From contig CAUJGS010000040.1 in NCBI GenBank assembly GCA_963170185.1, positions 1-64,000 of the forward strand: 64,000 nt of DNA, given 5' to 3'. Source of the DNA: Bdellovibrionota bacterium (GTDB lineage: Bacteria; Bdellovibrionota; Bdellovibrionia; Bdellovibrionales; JAMPXM01). The translations under genes and the position numbers were made by a program. The notes beneath the pieces were generated by a model that did not search any database, had not been told where the DNA came from, and saw nothing but the letters and a program-made list of their open reading frames with translations. Shown in pieces: positions 25,568-34,334 of this stretch; position 1 is the first letter of the stretch, and each line of letters starts with the position of its first letter.

Positions 25568-26206
25568 CTAGTCTCCTCTCAATACACCAAGCTCGTGGAG
25601 CCGAGTTCGCAGGCCAGCCGCTTTTACAAAGTGATGCGTTTGAAAACCCAGTTTTGTCGCCGCTTCGATATTCTTATCGACGTCATCTATAAAAATCGCA
25701 CGCTCGGGAACAACTCCGTGTCGCTCCATCAGAAGGCGAAAAAACCGTGGATCTGGCTTGATCATCTTCTCTTCTCCCGAAATCAATCTCGCATCGAAAT
25801 TCTCGAGAAACGGAAAGCGCGCTCGAGCGATTTTAAAAGTATTTGCTTCCCAATTGCTGAGAGCCAAAACGCCCTTGAGGCGGCCTTGCCGGCGCTGAGC
25901 AACCACTTCTTCGAAAACCTGAACCGTTTCCGAGATCGGCCCGTGAAGCATTGTCGGCCAATGATCACGCCATGCCTGAAGCCATTCTTTCCATTCAGGA
26001 AACTCGCGAGCACGCTCATCGATGGCAGCTTGAAAAAGCTCGCCGGCATCCATTCGTGAGTTCCACTCGCCTGTCGCCACGTTTTTTAGGAAATATTCTA
26101 TGCGCGTCTCATCACTGGTAAAACGTCGGTAGACATACCTCGGGTTCCAGTCGATGAGCACGGCGCCGAGATCGAACACGACCCAATCTAAAGTCTGGCT
26201 CTGCAT
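25568..26206 (-). CDS. HAD-superfamily phosphatase (YihX-like)
   Basis: 212 residues, HAD subfamily IA. Motif I VVFDLGAVLIDWNPRYVY has the nucleophilic Asp12, with Gly in place of the usual second Asp spacing, as seen in YihX-type members. Motif II is VLALSNWEANTF. Motif III Lys is in EEKMIKPDPRFF, and motif IV is IFIDDVDKNIEAA. A helical cap lies between motifs I and II. It is cytoplasmic and likely dephosphorylates a sugar phosphate or nucleotide; the substrate is unknown. First gene of the HAD-permease-sthA operon. Confidence 0.85.
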   Translation of the reverse strand: MQSQTLDWVVFDLGAVLIDWNPRYVYRRFTSDETRIEYFLKNVATGEWNSRMDAGELFQAAIDERAREFPEWKEWLQAWRDHWPTMLHGPISETVQVFEEVVAQRRQGRLKGVLALSNWEANTFKIARARFPFLENFDARLISGEEKMIKPDPRFFRLLMERHGVVPERAIFIDDVDKNIEAATKLGFQTHHFVKAAGLRTRLHELGVLRGD

Positions 26207-26260
26207 GATTTTCTGACCTCGGGTTCAATGCTCACATGTTTTGTTCCGATACAGCAAGTG

Positions 26261-28267
26261 ATGTCCACTGTCTATTTTCGACTCATTCTCATGGGAGTCC
26301 TGTTGGTTTCGCCAAATCTTTGGGCGACAACCCGAGGCGCGCTGACGCCCGACGGGATTTTTAAGAGATACAAAGACGCCGTGGTGAGAATCGAAGTGCT
26401 TTTGCACGGCGCCTCGCTTGGCGTTGGGAGTGGCTTTTTCATCTCGAAAACCGGCGAAGTGGCAACCAGTCTTCACGTCGTCCGTCCTTGGCTAACGCAT
26501 CCGGAGGCCGAAATCCGGGTGCGCACGGCAAGCGGTCAATTGCACCGACAAGTTCAAGTCGGAAACTGCGGTGACTCGCGCGGAATCGATCTCTGTCTTT
26601 TAAAGATCGCGACGACGCCGACAGCCGTGCTCCCCCCTGGCGCCAGCAAGGTTACCCCAGGCGAATCAATCGTCACGATCGGCCATCCTCGAGGTTTGGA
26701 CTTTTCAATTTCCACCGGAATCGTTTCCGCCGTTCGCGAAAACCCCTCCGGCTGGAACGAAGTGCAGGTCGACGCCGCCATCAGCCCCGGCAACAGCGGC
26801 GGCCCGATTATCAACTCTGCCGGGCAAGCCGTCGGTGTCGTCTACCAATTTGAACGCGACGGACAAAATTTGAACTTCGGCATCACATCCGACGAGCTAA
26901 AAAAACTCCTCTCGTCAGGCGAAGACAACTCGCGCAACACCTATTTGAAAATCACAGATGCCCGTCGCGCATTTCTCGATCGAGGTCGTCGGATTTCCAA
27001 ACGCGCTATTGATAAACTCATCCGACCGGCCATTCAGAGTATGAACACCGCGGCCGGCGATGCCCGTCCCGCAGGCTTCAAGTGGATGAGGGCTTCGCTC
27101 GACGACAAGTCCTTTCTCATGCTGGTTCCCGAAGTGATCCAGAGCTGCGAGCGCGCAGACGAAGGCACCGGAGTTTCGGCGACGTCATGCGCCTCCAACG
27201 GTGGCGATCTCATTCTCACGGTACAAAGACGTCCTCGAACATTAGAAGGCTCGATGGTCACCTATCGCGGACGACGTCTCGTCGTTGCACGCCATCTTGC
27301 CGTCGTCGACCGCCTTGAGTCCGAAGGTCAGTGGGAAAAGCTAAAACCGTACGAACGCGCGTTTCTTTCACGGCCCAGCCAGGCAAAGTGCCAGAACTTC
27401 AGCAAAGCCAACGGCCAAACGGGCGTCGTCGCGGCCGACGAAGGTTCCAACCTCCGTCTAAGAAATAAAGGCTTCTTCCAAAATGCCACGGCCGTCTGTC
27501 GTTTCGAAACCGAAAATGACTCTGAACCCGGCGCGACTTCTTTTAGTCAATGGATCGAATACGGAAACGAGTTTTACGGTATCAACGTTTGGACCGCCGA
27601 TCCGTCACGCCTTCCGTTTGCGCAAAGTCTTGCCGATCTTGTCTTAGTCTCCGCGGGTGCGCAGGCCGACGAGGCCACCGTGAAACCGTATCGACTCTCG
27701 CTGCGTCCAGGCCTAAGAAAAAGAGAAACCGGAGTTCGCGGACGCTGGATTCCAGCCGCCGAACACTACGACTATTTCCAAGACGACATCTCTTCGATCG
27801 CGATCGCAAAAACCGCGGCCGTTATGCCTTCACAAATGAATCGCAGCTTTACCGATTGGGTGATTGCGATCGCAAAGGCCAACGGGCTCCGCTTGACCGT
27901 CACCGGTTCGGCCGGTCTCGAATCGACGATGTCACACTCCGAGGTGGCCGGTCACAACGGTCGTATCGGAAGCTGGGTCGCAACCTCGGCGACGGATCGT
28001 TCGAAATCGTTCATGATACATCTCGCCGCGAGCTACGGATCGGACTCGACTTGGGTCATCGCCGAAGTCGAACGCCTTGGAACAGCGGTCAGCGACGAAC
28101 GTTACGGAACGGCCGAGGGATCGGCCAGCCGAGCAGCCGGCCGTTCAACGGCTTCTTCTCGTCAAGTCGCCACCGCTTCGTCACCAGACGTGATCAAAAG
28201 TCTTCAAAATTTCCGCAAGTGGGTACAAGAGTTCGAGCCCCTAAGCCCTTCGGCTTCGAACAGATAA
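26261..28267 (+). CDS. HtrA-like secreted serine protease with unknown C-terminal region
   Basis: The start at ATG 26261 gives a signal peptide (MSTVYFRLILMGVLLVSPNLWA); ATG 26228 in frame is the alternative. The product has 668 residues. Residues 35-220 form a trypsin-like S1C domain: SGFFISKTGEVATSLHVV with His72, GIDLCLLKI with Asp110, and ISPGNSGGPI with Ser179. No PDZ domain follows. Instead there are about 440 residues of unassigned sequence, with Cys pairs around residues 300-420, a segment MNRSFTDWVIAIAKANG, and a Ser/Ala-rich tail. It should act in the periplasm or outside the cell as a protease. It is divergent to the HAD operon with a short 54-base gap. Confidence 0.8.
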   Translation: MSTVYFRLILMGVLLVSPNLWATTRGALTPDGIFKRYKDAVVRIEVLLHGASLGVGSGFFISKTGEVATSLHVVRPWLTHPEAEIRVRTASGQLHRQVQVGNCGDSRGIDLCLLKIATTPTAVLPPGASKVTPGESIVTIGHPRGLDFSISTGIVSAVRENPSGWNEVQVDAAISPGNSGGPIINSAGQAVGVVYQFERDGQNLNFGITSDELKKLLSSGEDNSRNTYLKITDARRAFLDRGRRISKRAIDKLIRPAIQSMNTAAGDARPAGFKWMRASLDDKSFLMLVPEVIQSCERADEGTGVSATSCASNGGDLILTVQRRPRTLEGSMVTYRGRRLVVARHLAVVDRLESEGQWEKLKPYERAFLSRPSQAKCQNFSKANGQTGVVAADEGSNLRLRNKGFFQNATAVCRFETENDSEPGATSFSQWIEYGNEFYGINVWTADPSRLPFAQSLADLVLVSAGAQADEATVKPYRLSLRPGLRKRETGVRGRWIPAAEHYDYFQDDISSIAIAKTAAVMPSQMNRSFTDWVIAIAKANGLRLTVTGSAGLESTMSHSEVAGHNGRIGSWVATSATDRSKSFMIHLAASYGSDSTWVIAEVERLGTAVSDERYGTAEGSASRAAGRSTASSRQVATASSPDVIKSLQNFRKWVQEFEPLSPSASNR

Positions 28268-28272
28268 GACCC

Positions 28273-28713
28273 TCACTCGGGTCGCGCAAGAATCTTCGTC
28301 CAAACTTCTTTGGCTAAAGCAGTGCCCGAAGCATACAAACCCAGAACATCGATGGGCCGTTCACCCTTTAACGTCTTAAAAAAAGGATCCGCTCCTTCGG
28401 CGACCAAAGCACGAGCCGTTTGCTCCAGCCCACGAGACGCGCAGTGATGAAGCGCCGTCCACCCCAGCCGATCGCGATCCAAAAGCTCCGCTCCGTGATC
28501 CAACAAGATTGGCAACCACTGCACAGCTTCAGCATCGCGAAGCGCTTTGCACAGTAGAACCAACGTGCCATCGCCGCTCTCGGTAGGCGCGTTGATCATC
28601 GCTCCCTGCTCAAGCAACACACGAGCCCGCTCGAGATCATGAGCCAAGATCGCATGATGAAGCGGCCGATAGCCGTCGCAGTCGAAATGATTGATCGCCT
28701 CGTCATTTGCCAT
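28273..28713 (-). CDS. Ankyrin-repeat protein
   Basis: 146 residues, cytoplasmic, composed of about four ankyrin repeats. The repeat cores are visible as GYRPLHHAILAHDLERARVL, GDGTLVLLCKALRDAEAV, GWTALHHCASRGLEQTARAL and the LVAEGADPFFKTL turn. Such domains bind partner proteins; no enzymatic part is present. It overlaps the preceding pseudouridine-synthase gene by 11 bases, so it is probably translated from the same message. Confidence 0.85.
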   Translation of the reverse strand: MANDEAINHFDCDGYRPLHHAILAHDLERARVLLEQGAMINAPTESGDGTLVLLCKALRDAEAVQWLPILLDHGAELLDRDRLGWTALHHCASRGLEQTARALVAEGADPFFKTLKGERPIDVLGLYASGTALAKEVWTKILARPE

Positions 28714-29464
28714 CTTGCAATCTCCTTGGCTGCATTATCTCCGGCGAAAAACCCAGCTGTCCACACGCATTCTGCCAGCGTTGGGTAAAGGGCGCGGCAA
28801 AGCGGTAAGGTTCGCCATCAAACTCAAAACTAAGCTCCGATGCGCGCAGCCAGAGCCCGCCCAGTCCAAGACTCTCGCGAAAGTAACGGCTGTGATGCGA
28901 ATCGCCATGTTCCCGGTCGCCAATAATCGGATGCGAGCTTCGCGCGAAATGTCGACGAATTTGGTGCCAACGCCCCGTTAGCGGCCGAGCCTCCACCAGC
29001 GAATACCGCGCCGTCGGATATCGTTTTCCTACCGGAAACGGACATTCGACTTTCGCCAATGTTCGAAACTTCGTCGAGGCATCGGCAAGCGTCCCATTGG
29101 AGTCGCGCTCCAGCGGCATGTCGATCAACCCTTCGTCTTCCATCCAGCCGCGACAAATCGCATGGTAGACCTTTTTCACCTGCCCCGCCTGAAGCGCGGC
29201 TTGCAAACGTCCCGCGACCTCCGACTGCAACGCCATGATCAACACACCTTCGGTCGCGACATCCAGCCGATGAACAGGGTACAGAAATTTCTCCACCTGA
29301 CGGCGCAAAGTCCAAAGCACCGTCAACTCACGCGGCACGCGGCGCCGGGCCATCTCGGGCTGGTGAACATGCATGCCGGGAGGCTTGTGAATCGCGATCA
29401 ACGATTCATTTTGGAAAAGCACGTGGAGATCCGCGATCGATCCCTGGCGTACATCCGAAGTCAT
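28703..29464 (-). CDS. RluA-family pseudouridine synthase, TruC-like
   Basis: 253 residues. LIAIHKPPGMHVHQ is motif I, and YPVHRLDVATEGVLIMAL carries the catalytic Asp in HRLD. KVYHAICRG and GRWHQIRRHFARSSHPIIGD are the remaining RluA motifs. The compact length without an S4 domain and the HRLD..EGVL pattern resemble TruC (tRNA U65). The track start at ATG 29464 lies 59 bases inside selO. GTG 29422 is a plausible shorter start, but still overlaps. The ankyrin gene follows with an 11-base overlap. Confidence 0.85.
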   Translation of the reverse strand: MTSDVRQGSIADLHVLFQNESLIAIHKPPGMHVHQPEMARRRVPRELTVLWTLRRQVEKFLYPVHRLDVATEGVLIMALQSEVAGRLQAALQAGQVKKVYHAICRGWMEDEGLIDMPLERDSNGTLADASTKFRTLAKVECPFPVGKRYPTARYSLVEARPLTGRWHQIRRHFARSSHPIIGDREHGDSHHSRYFRESLGLGGLWLRASELSFEFDGEPYRFAAPFTQRWQNACGQLGFSPEIMQPRRLQDGK

Positions 29465-30896
29465 AAATCAAACCCATTGTTCGTAAACGTTCTATCTTCT
29501 TCTCAAACAGCGACCAATCATCGCGCAGGTCTATCGCTTCCCAAATTTTTTCAACCTCATCAATCAGCATCATCTCCGGCAGATCTTTCGAAAAATAATC
29601 CGCGTGCTGAAGCAGTCGCAAATCGGCGAGACTTGAAACTTCCCACTCACCCTCTTCAAGGCTTTTTCGCCACTTCACGCCTTCTGGACCGGCATATTTC
29701 CCCGCATCGCGATCGCGCCTCAGACCGCCACCATAAAAATCAAAGAAGAAACTCTCAAACGGAACCTTGGATTCCTCCAAGGCCGCTATTCCTAGCGAAA
29801 ACAAGGCCTCTTCCGCCTCCATCTGTTCCGGTTTGTCCGTCGGAATCAGACCAAGACGACCAAAAAATCTCACCACAAGTTCCCGTCGATACACATTCGG
29901 AAAGCCCGATAGCGACTCACTCAACGACTTGTGCCACAAGTTTTCCGCCCCTTCCGGTGCCAACGCGAATAGCGCTCTCGCAAGCTGATCGAGATTCCAA
30001 TACACGGCCTCGGCTTGCCGCCCGTAGCAGTAAAGTCCTTCGTGGTCGAAGTAGGCCGCGGTGAAGCTCGGATCATAGAACGGCAAAAAGCGCCATGGAC
30101 CATAGTCAAAACTCTCGCCGGTGATGTTCATATTGTCCGTGTTCAAAACACCGTGGACAAAACCAGCCATCATCCAGCTTGCGGCAAGTCGCGCGGCACG
30201 CATGCTTACCTCACGCAAGAACGCGCAGACAAGTTCCTCCAAAGGCTCGTTCAAAATCTCAGGGAAGTACGACTGACAAGAGTACACCAAAAGTCGCTTG
30301 AGATTTTCAGTTTCTCCCAAAGCCTGAAAGCGCTGAAACATGCCGTAGCGAATATGCCCATGCGAGAGTCTCGTCAGCACCGCCGAACGCGTCGGCGAGG
30401 GCTCGTCGCCGCGAAAAAGCGATTCACCGGTCTCAAAAAAACAAAACGTCTTTGATGTCGGAACTCCCAAGGCTTCCAGCATCTCGGTCGCTAGCGCTTC
30501 GCGCACGGCGCCCTTTAGCGTCAGACGACCGTCTCCCGCACGCGAGTATGGCGTCGTGCCGCTGCCCTTGGTTCCAAAGTCCAAAAGCTTTCCATCGACG
30601 GGGTCTTCGATCTGAGCAAAGAGAAACCCACGCCCGTCGCCCAGCTGCGGGTTGTAGTGGCGAAACTGGTGCCCGTGGTATCGCATCGCCAACGGTTCGG
30701 GCTGACAACCAGGCAGAGGATGAAATCGACCAAAGTGTTTTACACGGCGGTCCGCGCCGAGGTCTCCCATCCCGATACGGTTTGCCCAAGGTTGGTTCCA
30801 GAATCTTGGCTCGAGACGAGGAAAATCGGCCGGGCGAACCGGATCAGAAAAGCCCGAAGGAAGCTGGGAGTAGTCGAGACGTGGCTTAAACGACAT
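29406..30896 (-). CDS. selO: Protein adenylyltransferase SelO
   Basis: 496 residues of the SelO/YdiU pseudokinase family. PLAMRYHGHQFRHYNPQLGDGRG (split: YHGHQF and LGDGRG) opens the domain, followed by FGTKGSGTTPYSRAGDGRLT with the nucleotide-binding Lys. GVLNTDNMNITGESFDYGPW provides the metal/catalytic Asn and Asp residues. The family transfers AMP to Ser/Thr/Tyr of target proteins in redox homeostasis. Cys residues sit in GLYCYGRQ and near the C-terminus in FGCTPG, possible partners for the regulatory disulfide known in E. coli SelO; no selenocysteine is visible. The start codon lies within a perfect 11-base hairpin, and the 3' end overlaps the truC-like gene. Confidence 0.92.
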   Translation of the reverse strand: MSFKPRLDYSQLPSGFSDPVRPADFPRLEPRFWNQPWANRIGMGDLGADRRVKHFGRFHPLPGCQPEPLAMRYHGHQFRHYNPQLGDGRGFLFAQIEDPVDGKLLDFGTKGSGTTPYSRAGDGRLTLKGAVREALATEMLEALGVPTSKTFCFFETGESLFRGDEPSPTRSAVLTRLSHGHIRYGMFQRFQALGETENLKRLLVYSCQSYFPEILNEPLEELVCAFLREVSMRAARLAASWMMAGFVHGVLNTDNMNITGESFDYGPWRFLPFYDPSFTAAYFDHEGLYCYGRQAEAVYWNLDQLARALFALAPEGAENLWHKSLSESLSGFPNVYRRELVVRFFGRLGLIPTDKPEQMEAEEALFSLGIAALEESKVPFESFFFDFYGGGLRRDRDAGKYAGPEGVKWRKSLEEGEWEVSSLADLRLLQHADYFSKDLPEMMLIDEVEKIWEAIDLRDDWSLFEKKIERLRTMGLIYDFGCTPGIDRGSPRAFPK

Positions 30897-30920
30897 GAGG
30901 CGACGTTGTGTCGCCTCATG
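30894..30920 (-). promoter_or_regulatory. Perfect hairpin enclosing the selO start codon
   Basis: CATGAGGCGAC and GTCGCCTCATG are an exact 11-base inverted repeat with a 5-base loop. On the minus strand the 3' arm ends with the ATG of selO, so the start codon would be base-paired. There is no good Shine-Dalgarno between the hairpin and the ATG, and the only GAGG is in the 5' arm. It could limit SelO translation or terminate the upstream motor operon; a strong U-tract is missing. Confidence 0.55.
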
Positions 30921-30945
30921 TATTCTGTGTCAAGCTGGCATCGGT

Positions 30946-32442
30946 TTAATCGAGAGCTTTGAACAAGAAGGGGTAACTCACGCGAACTTGTGTTCCGCCT
31001 TTTGGTAAAGGGAACTTCCATCCCGCCATGCGACGAAGAACACAACCCTCAACCAAGCTGCTCTTCAAAGTCGACGTGTCGATCTTCGGCTCCATGACGC
31101 CACCACCGGCATCGATCGTGAAACGCACCAAGAGCTTTCCGTAAAGATCGGGATTCGAACTCAACTGACGCTCGTAGCAGTAACGGATCTGACCCAAGTT
31201 TCGACGAATCACGTCGGCAATCACATCGCGATCAAGACCGCCTTCGATCACCGTCTCTTCGTCAACCATCGCCACATCGCCCGTACCAACGGTTCCACCG
31301 GCAAGCGCGGTTCCGTCGCGAACACCCGTAGCGCCGCCCCCCTTACCCTTGGTGGCGATTCCACCCAAGCGGAACGTATCACCAGCAACCGCAGCGGCAC
31401 CGCCACCACCTGTCGTCGCCGTACCGTTAGAGAAAAAGGCACGACCAGAACCTTTCACGTCAGGTGCAACACCTTGAGCCGCTACCATCAATCCGTTTTT
31501 ATTGGCGCGCTTGGCGATCTTCCCAACTAGGTTCGAAAGACCAGCGTTACGAATCGAAGTGAGCGCCGCTGTCGCCTTCTCCGATTTTACAGGAGAAACC
31601 GATTGATCGGGCTGAGCGATCGGTTGGTTGTTGGCCGCCGTTGCATTCGAAGTCCCACCCGCACGCAGTTTCGCGGTCTGAGTGACCTTCTGAGATTCTT
31701 GCCGTTTCTTTTTAATCGCTTCGGCATTGAAAATCATATCGATCGACTTTTGATCCAGCGCAAGCTCCGGCTTTTCGACGGGCGCTTTGGGTATGACCAG
31801 AACTCCGCCGATCAAGAGCAAGAAGAGCATGAAAGCCATGAAGAACGGTTTCTTCATGTCATTGTCGACACGCATCCCTTCGGCCGCGGCCGCTTCGCGC
31901 GCCGTGATCAAACGCTGACGAATAACGCGGTTGCCGACCTTTGTCTCGACCCATTCGTGCCCCGTCGGCGCGACAAACGTTCCTTCGAGAGATTTGTACG
32001 ACTCCGTCTTTGCCAGAACCCGAGTTCGGATGACGTGACCATGAGAATCCAAGACCACCACGAGCTGGTGGACGAGGAGATGAGCCTGAGGCCCCGTCTC
32101 ACCTTCCGCCTGACGGAAAAGCCCTTCCGATCTTTCCGGTGAGAATAGGCGGATGCGGTGAGTACCTATTTGAACATCCGATTCCGCCGTCAGTTTCGCT
32201 TCGACGACGGGTTCGTTATTCAAACGAAGTTCCGGACCATCTACCGTCACATTACGAATATACCAGTTTGAATCACGATACTGGAGCACCGCTTGGCAAC
32301 CCGCGATCGACTGATCGAGGATACGAAGATCGGCGTCCTTCGAGGAACCAATGACATACAGCGGAGTTCGCGAAGTCACACGACGTCGCCGAACGTTCTT
32401 TCCTTGGCCTCGATGTTCGAGAAAGATTTCAGGATGCCCCAT
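30946..32442 (-). CDS. FHA-transmembrane-TonB/AgmX protein, GltG-like
   Basis: 498 residues with modular order. Residues 1-110 are a degenerate FHA domain (VIGSSKDADLRILDQSIAG, WYIRNVTVDG). A linker leads to a single transmembrane helix KPFFMAFMLFLLLIGGVLVI near residue 205. A long Ala/Gly/Lys-rich periplasmic stretch with GGGGAAAVAG and similar glycine runs follows. Residues 400-498 form a TonB-like AgmX/PglI C-terminal domain (VIRRNLGQIRYCYERQL and VEGCVLRRMAGWKFPLPKGG). The architecture matches GltG of the Myxococcus gliding machinery, in which cytoplasmic FHA and periplasmic TonB-like domains link motor to envelope. It is the last gene of a five-gene operon with ExbB/TolQ and ExbD/TolR subunits. 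Role as force-transmitting inner-membrane component is inferred. Confidence 0.8.
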   Translation of the reverse strand: MGHPEIFLEHRGQGKNVRRRRVTSRTPLYVIGSSKDADLRILDQSIAGCQAVLQYRDSNWYIRNVTVDGPELRLNNEPVVEAKLTAESDVQIGTHRIRLFSPERSEGLFRQAEGETGPQAHLLVHQLVVVLDSHGHVIRTRVLAKTESYKSLEGTFVAPTGHEWVETKVGNRVIRQRLITAREAAAAEGMRVDNDMKKPFFMAFMLFLLLIGGVLVIPKAPVEKPELALDQKSIDMIFNAEAIKKKRQESQKVTQTAKLRAGGTSNATAANNQPIAQPDQSVSPVKSEKATAALTSIRNAGLSNLVGKIAKRANKNGLMVAAQGVAPDVKGSGRAFFSNGTATTGGGGAAAVAGDTFRLGGIATKGKGGGATGVRDGTALAGGTVGTGDVAMVDEETVIEGGLDRDVIADVIRRNLGQIRYCYERQLSSNPDLYGKLLVRFTIDAGGGVMEPKIDTSTLKSSLVEGCVLRRMAGWKFPLPKGGTQVRVSYPFLFKALD

Positions 32443-32446
32443 CCAG

Positions 32447-32971
32447 TTACTCCTTCAACATGACAGCGATCTTGACGTCCGAGTATCCGGCCATCATCGA
32501 CGTGTACATGACCTTGCGGAGGAGATCGTAAGGGAGACTACGCTCCGCTTGCATCACAACCTTACCGTCAAACTCGAGTTCCGAGTTTTGGCTCGCGATT
32601 GTACGAGTCTTCTTCGCCTGCTCATCCAGCTCTGTGTACAAAGCACGAATGAACTGCGTGTCGTTCTCGTCAACCGCCGCATTTGCCAAAACACCGTCTT
32701 TCATCTCAACAATGCGTTTGTCTTCCACGAAAATTCCGTTGGAAGAGACCACTAGCTTCAGAGCCTCGACAGGATTTTTTGTCGAACTCGAAACCGGCAG
32801 TTTCAGATCATCGCTGGGCGTGATGTTCACCGGGCTTGTCGAATAGCTCTTAAGCAAGAAGACAAGCAGGATGACGAACATGTCGACCATCGAGGTGATC
32901 TGAATTTTGAACGTGGAAGCCACTCGGCGATCCATGTAGCGGCCCATGCCGCGACGACGTCCCATTCCCAT
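32447..32971 (-). CDS. ExbD/TolR-family proton channel subunit (second copy)
   Basis: 174 residues. An Arg/Gly-rich cytoplasmic N-terminus (MGRRRGMGRYMDRR) precedes a single helix ITSMVDMFVILLVFLLKSYS. The Asp in SMVD is the expected proton-binding residue. A periplasmic domain of about 120 residues follows, ending YSDVKIAVMLKE, with the typical TolR beta-strand. It lies 2 bases after the first ExbD gene and 4 bases before the GltG-like gene. In AglRQS-type motors two different TolR homologues (AglQ, AglS) pair with one AglR, as here. Confidence 0.87.
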   Translation of the reverse strand: MGMGRRRGMGRYMDRRVASTFKIQITSMVDMFVILLVFLLKSYSTSPVNITPSDDLKLPVSSSTKNPVEALKLVVSSNGIFVEDKRIVEMKDGVLANAAVDENDTQFIRALYTELDEQAKKTRTIASQNSELEFDGKVVMQAERSLPYDLLRKVMYTSMMAGYSDVKIAVMLKE

Positions 32972-32973
32972 AA

Positions 32974-33573
32974 TTAACCTCCTGCCACGTTCCCGAATAC
33001 AATGTCGGGAAAGAGCAGATTTGTTTCAACTGGCTTACCGGTGTTGATGTCCGTGAACGTGAGGTTCACTGGTCGACCATCCTTCGAGCGCGTCGTGCGG
33101 ATCGAGTCCATCACGACGATGATATCCGAAAGCGGTACCGTCTCGGCGGGATTGAGTTCCAGACGAAACACGTCAGGGTACTCTTTCTTCAGATTCATGA
33201 CCTGTGAATAAAGCCCATCGACATCTGTTTTCGCTTCGGCACCTTGGCCAACGGCCGGAACGTGGTATTCCTTGGTGTTGCCGCGATCAAGAACCGAAAT
33301 GTGCACCGAACGATCCGCCGCTACAGCCATGCGAACCTGAACAACATCTTTGTTCTTCTCATTGGCTGCCGCCACGGCCTGCGCGACCGCCTGGGGAATA
33401 GGCGTCTCGATGACCGTGATCTGCACGAAAGCAACGCTGAGAAGAAGCATCGGAATAATCGACACGATGATATCCAGCATCGGCGCCAGATTCAGTTCGA
33501 ATGTCGAATCTTCGACTCTTGTTTTTAATGCTCGCATAGGTCCCTCATTGGAAGACTCTGAAACACCAGCCAT
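32974..33573 (-). CDS. ExbD/TolR-family proton channel subunit (first copy)
   Basis: 199 residues with the family's transmembrane segment NLAPMLDIIVSIIPMLLLSV, its Asp being the proton-relay residue. The periplasmic domain has KNKDVVQVRMAVAADRSVHI and the final FTDINTGKP region. ATG 33537 (residue 13) follows GAGGG by 4 bases and is an alternative start giving MRALKTRVED. Both ExbD genes lie between the TolQ-type subunit and the GltG-like gene. The two ExbD proteins differ strongly in sequence, arguing for distinct roles rather than recent duplication. Confidence 0.87.
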   Translation of the reverse strand: MAGVSESSNEGPMRALKTRVEDSTFELNLAPMLDIIVSIIPMLLLSVAFVQITVIETPIPQAVAQAVAAANEKNKDVVQVRMAVAADRSVHISVLDRGNTKEYHVPAVGQGAEAKTDVDGLYSQVMNLKKEYPDVFRLELNPAETVPLSDIIVVMDSIRTTRSKDGRPVNLTFTDINTGKPVETNLLFPDIVFGNVAGG

Positions 33574-33610
33574 CGTAACCCGTTCCTCTAACCTCTACGT
33601 TGCAAATCGC

Positions 33611-34318
33611 TTAGACCGTTTTGATGTTGGCAGATTTCGTTTTCGGCATTTTCTCGACAGCTACTGTCGTCGAATACGCCATACCGAAATGGCCGAAATC
33701 GCGTGCTTTTAAAAGCTCGATCAGTTTGTTGGAGTGTTGATCGATCTCGTTAAAAATCTTCCCCTGTTTTGCGTGGAAGAACGAGTACACGACCATCACC
33801 GGAATCGCGACCAAGAGACCCGCCGCCGTCGCATGCATCGCAAGCGAGATACCGTCAGCAAGAAGACTTTGTTTCTGCGAAGGGTCGGCAAAACTCACGG
33901 CTTTAAACGACATGATCAGACCGACGACCGTACCGAACAGACCGACAAGCGTTACGACGTTTGAAACCATCGAAAGATAGCTCAAATTCTTTGTCAGCTT
34001 TGGCGCTACTTCAGACGCCGCGATATCAAGCGAATGTTCGATCGCCGAATCGTCGCGATCCGCGCGTTCAAGAACTCGCTTCACGACCGCCGCCAAAGGT
34101 TTTTTCTCATTGGCCGCGCAGTATGTAATCGCATCTTCGATTTTATCTTCTTCGACCCACTTCATGACTTTCGCCATGAACTCGTCGGCTTTGATCGAGT
34201 AGTCGAAGTAAAGCGCCTTAAAGCGCTCGAACATCAATGCCAGTGCAAACACACCGAACAATCCAATTACCGCGTCGATAAGATAATAATCGACTGCGAG
34301 TTTCATCAATCCGTCCAT
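33611..34318 (-). CDS. MotA/TolQ/ExbB-family proton channel subunit (AglR-like)
   Basis: 235 residues, start behind AGGGGGAAAG. One N-terminal helix (VDYYLIDAVIGLFGVFALAL) is followed by a large cytoplasmic loop with FERFKALYFDYSIKADEFM. Then come the paired helices VSNVVTLVGLFGTVVGLIMSF and ATAAGLLVAIPVMVVYSFFH that line the channel, with the characteristic Thr residues. With the two ExbD proteins it should form a proton-powered inner-membrane stator of the Tol/Exb/Agl class. Closest in context to AglR, since a GltG-like gene lies in the operon and no tolA, tolB or pal is present. Confidence 0.9.
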   Translation of the reverse strand: MDGLMKLAVDYYLIDAVIGLFGVFALALMFERFKALYFDYSIKADEFMAKVMKWVEEDKIEDAITYCAANEKKPLAAVVKRVLERADRDDSAIEHSLDIAASEVAPKLTKNLSYLSMVSNVVTLVGLFGTVVGLIMSFKAVSFADPSQKQSLLADGISLAMHATAAGLLVAIPVMVVYSFFHAKQGKIFNEIDQHSNKLIELLKARDFGHFGMAYSTTVAVEKMPKTKSANIKTV

Positions 34319-34334
34319 CTTTCCCCCTAGTTCC

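Noticed and set aside
27550-28317. 255-residue + strand ORF in another frame
   Set aside because: Overlaps the HtrA-like protease gene out of frame and is Arg-rich without structure.
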